Shown one piece after another: positions 6,624 to 7,164 of a stretch of 7,164 nt of DNA. A program made the translations under genes and the position numbers. Positions within the stretch are counted from its first letter, which is position 1. Each line of letters begins with the position of its first letter. This DNA comes from Candidatus Accumulibacter vicinus. GTDB lineage: Bacteria > Pseudomonadota > Gammaproteobacteria > Burkholderiales > Rhodocyclaceae. The notes below the pieces were generated by a model. That model did not search any database. It was not told the DNA's origin and saw only the letters and a program-made list of their open reading frames with translations. The stretch lies in assembly GCA_002425405.1 (NCBI GenBank), contig DIME01000141.1, positions 1 through 7,164 of the forward strand, written 5' to 3'.

Positions 6624-7085
6624 ATGGCCAAAGATAAAGACAGTAACCCCCACAATCATCCGGTCGTCGTCAGTGAGAGCGGTCTGGGACCCTACCAGCA
6701 GACGGTGCGTGCCGGCTGGCATACCTTGCTTGCCGATGAGCCAGTCACCATGGGCGGCGGCGACACTGGCCCATCACCCTTTGATTTGCTGCTCGCCAGT
6801 CTTGGCGCCTGTACCTCGATCACCCTGCGCATGTACGCCGAACACAAGCACTTGCCACTCACCGGCGTCAGCGTCGAACTGATGCACGACCGGATCGAGG
6901 CCGAAGGACATGGCAAGATCGATCGAATTTCGCGCATCATCACGTTGACCGGCGATCTGACACGCGATCAGCGCAGCAAACTGCTGGCGATTGCCAACAA
7001 ATGCCCCATGTACCGTGTCCTGCATTCCGATCTTTGCATCCACAGCGTACTCGCCGACTGCCAGTCGGCAGCACCTGTCGCCTGA
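6624..7085 (+). CDS. OsmC/Ohr family protein
   Basis: The 153-residue product starts at ATG 6624 behind GGAGG (6612-6616) at 7 bases spacing. The fold's two redox cysteines are present: Cys63 in LGACTS and Cys127 in NKCPMY. The TGPSPFDLLLASLGAC segment (48-63) and the TLRMYAEHK helix (67-75) are typical of OsmC-like proteins, which reduce organic hydroperoxides through these thiols in the cytoplasm. The family's closing pattern, GDL then QRSKLLAIANKCP, is also there (110-128). The length is slightly above the usual 135-145 because of a polar N-terminal extension (MAKDKDSNPHNH) and a short Ala-rich tail with Cys146. It lies 73 bases after the esterase-family gene without a clear terminator between them. 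A poor -10 (TATCAT, 6592-6597) is the only promoter hint, so it may be cotranscribed. True Ohr versus the OsmC-like subgroup cannot be settled by eye. Confidence 0.9.
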   Translation: MAKDKDSNPHNHPVVVSESGLGPYQQTVRAGWHTLLADEPVTMGGGDTGPSPFDLLLASLGACTSITLRMYAEHKHLPLTGVSVELMHDRIEAEGHGKIDRISRIITLTGDLTRDQRSKLLAIANKCPMYRVLHSDLCIHSVLADCQSAAPVA

Positions 7086-7164
7086 CGGTCATGCCTTTTC
7101 CAGGTGATCATGAGAGCAGAATGAGGTGATTGCGGTCCTGTCACTAGCAGCCTGTCGGACTTGA

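Noticed and set aside
1..7164. CRISPR arrays, tRNA or rRNA genes, defence or toxin-antitoxin genes, transposases
   Set aside because: No regularly spaced repeats, no cloverleaf-like or ribosomal sequence, and no product resembling such proteins were seen.

Overview
The window is GC-rich, with all convincing genes on the + strand and strong G/C bias at third codon positions. Gene content (NirB-like flavoprotein with a ferredoxin domain, periplasmic binding protein plus chemoreceptor, OsmC) suggests a free-living proteobacterium. The protein style fits a betaproteobacterium of the Rhodocyclales type, but this is inference from sequence character only.

Layout. (1) 3-1775: the 3' part of a gene running in from the left edge. 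It encodes a membrane-anchored or fused redox protein: one hydrophobic segment, a [2Fe-2S] ferredoxin-like domain with an Asp at the third canonical Cys position, then an FAD/NAD(P)H oxidoreductase. (2) 1973-2458: an unrecognised 161-residue protein behind a weak candidate promoter. (3) 2503-3416: a PstS-like periplasmic anion-binding protein, broken by a single-base frameshift in an A6 run. (4) 3434-4926: a methyl-accepting chemotaxis protein (MCP), 17 bases downstream and broken by a single-base frameshift in a T6 run. Its C-terminus looks like a fragment of a PilZ domain joined directly to a shortened signalling helix. (5) 5210-6550: an exported erythromycin-esterase-family hydrolase with the whole family catalytic set, behind the best sigma70-type promoter in the window (5070-5099). 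(6) 6624-7085: an OsmC/Ohr-family peroxide-handling protein with a strong ribosome binding site and both catalytic cysteines. The last 80 bases hold no gene.

How the genes fit together. The binding protein and chemoreceptor look like one transcription unit. With no ABC permease or ATPase gene beside them, the likeliest role is sensing: a soluble periplasmic protein binds an anion (phosphate or similar) and reports to the chemoreceptor. Both genes need one extra base in a homopolymer (A6 to A7, T6 to T7) to read through. That pattern points either to sequencing/assembly error or to a decaying or phase-variable locus. The apparent internal deletion at the MCP-PilZ junction cannot be explained by a homopolymer miscall, so real decay or remodelling is also possible. 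The flavoprotein, esterase-family protein and OsmC protein appear to be independent neighbours. No RNA gene, CRISPR array or complete mobile element is seen. The gaps 1776-1972 and 4927-5069 contain no gene I can support.
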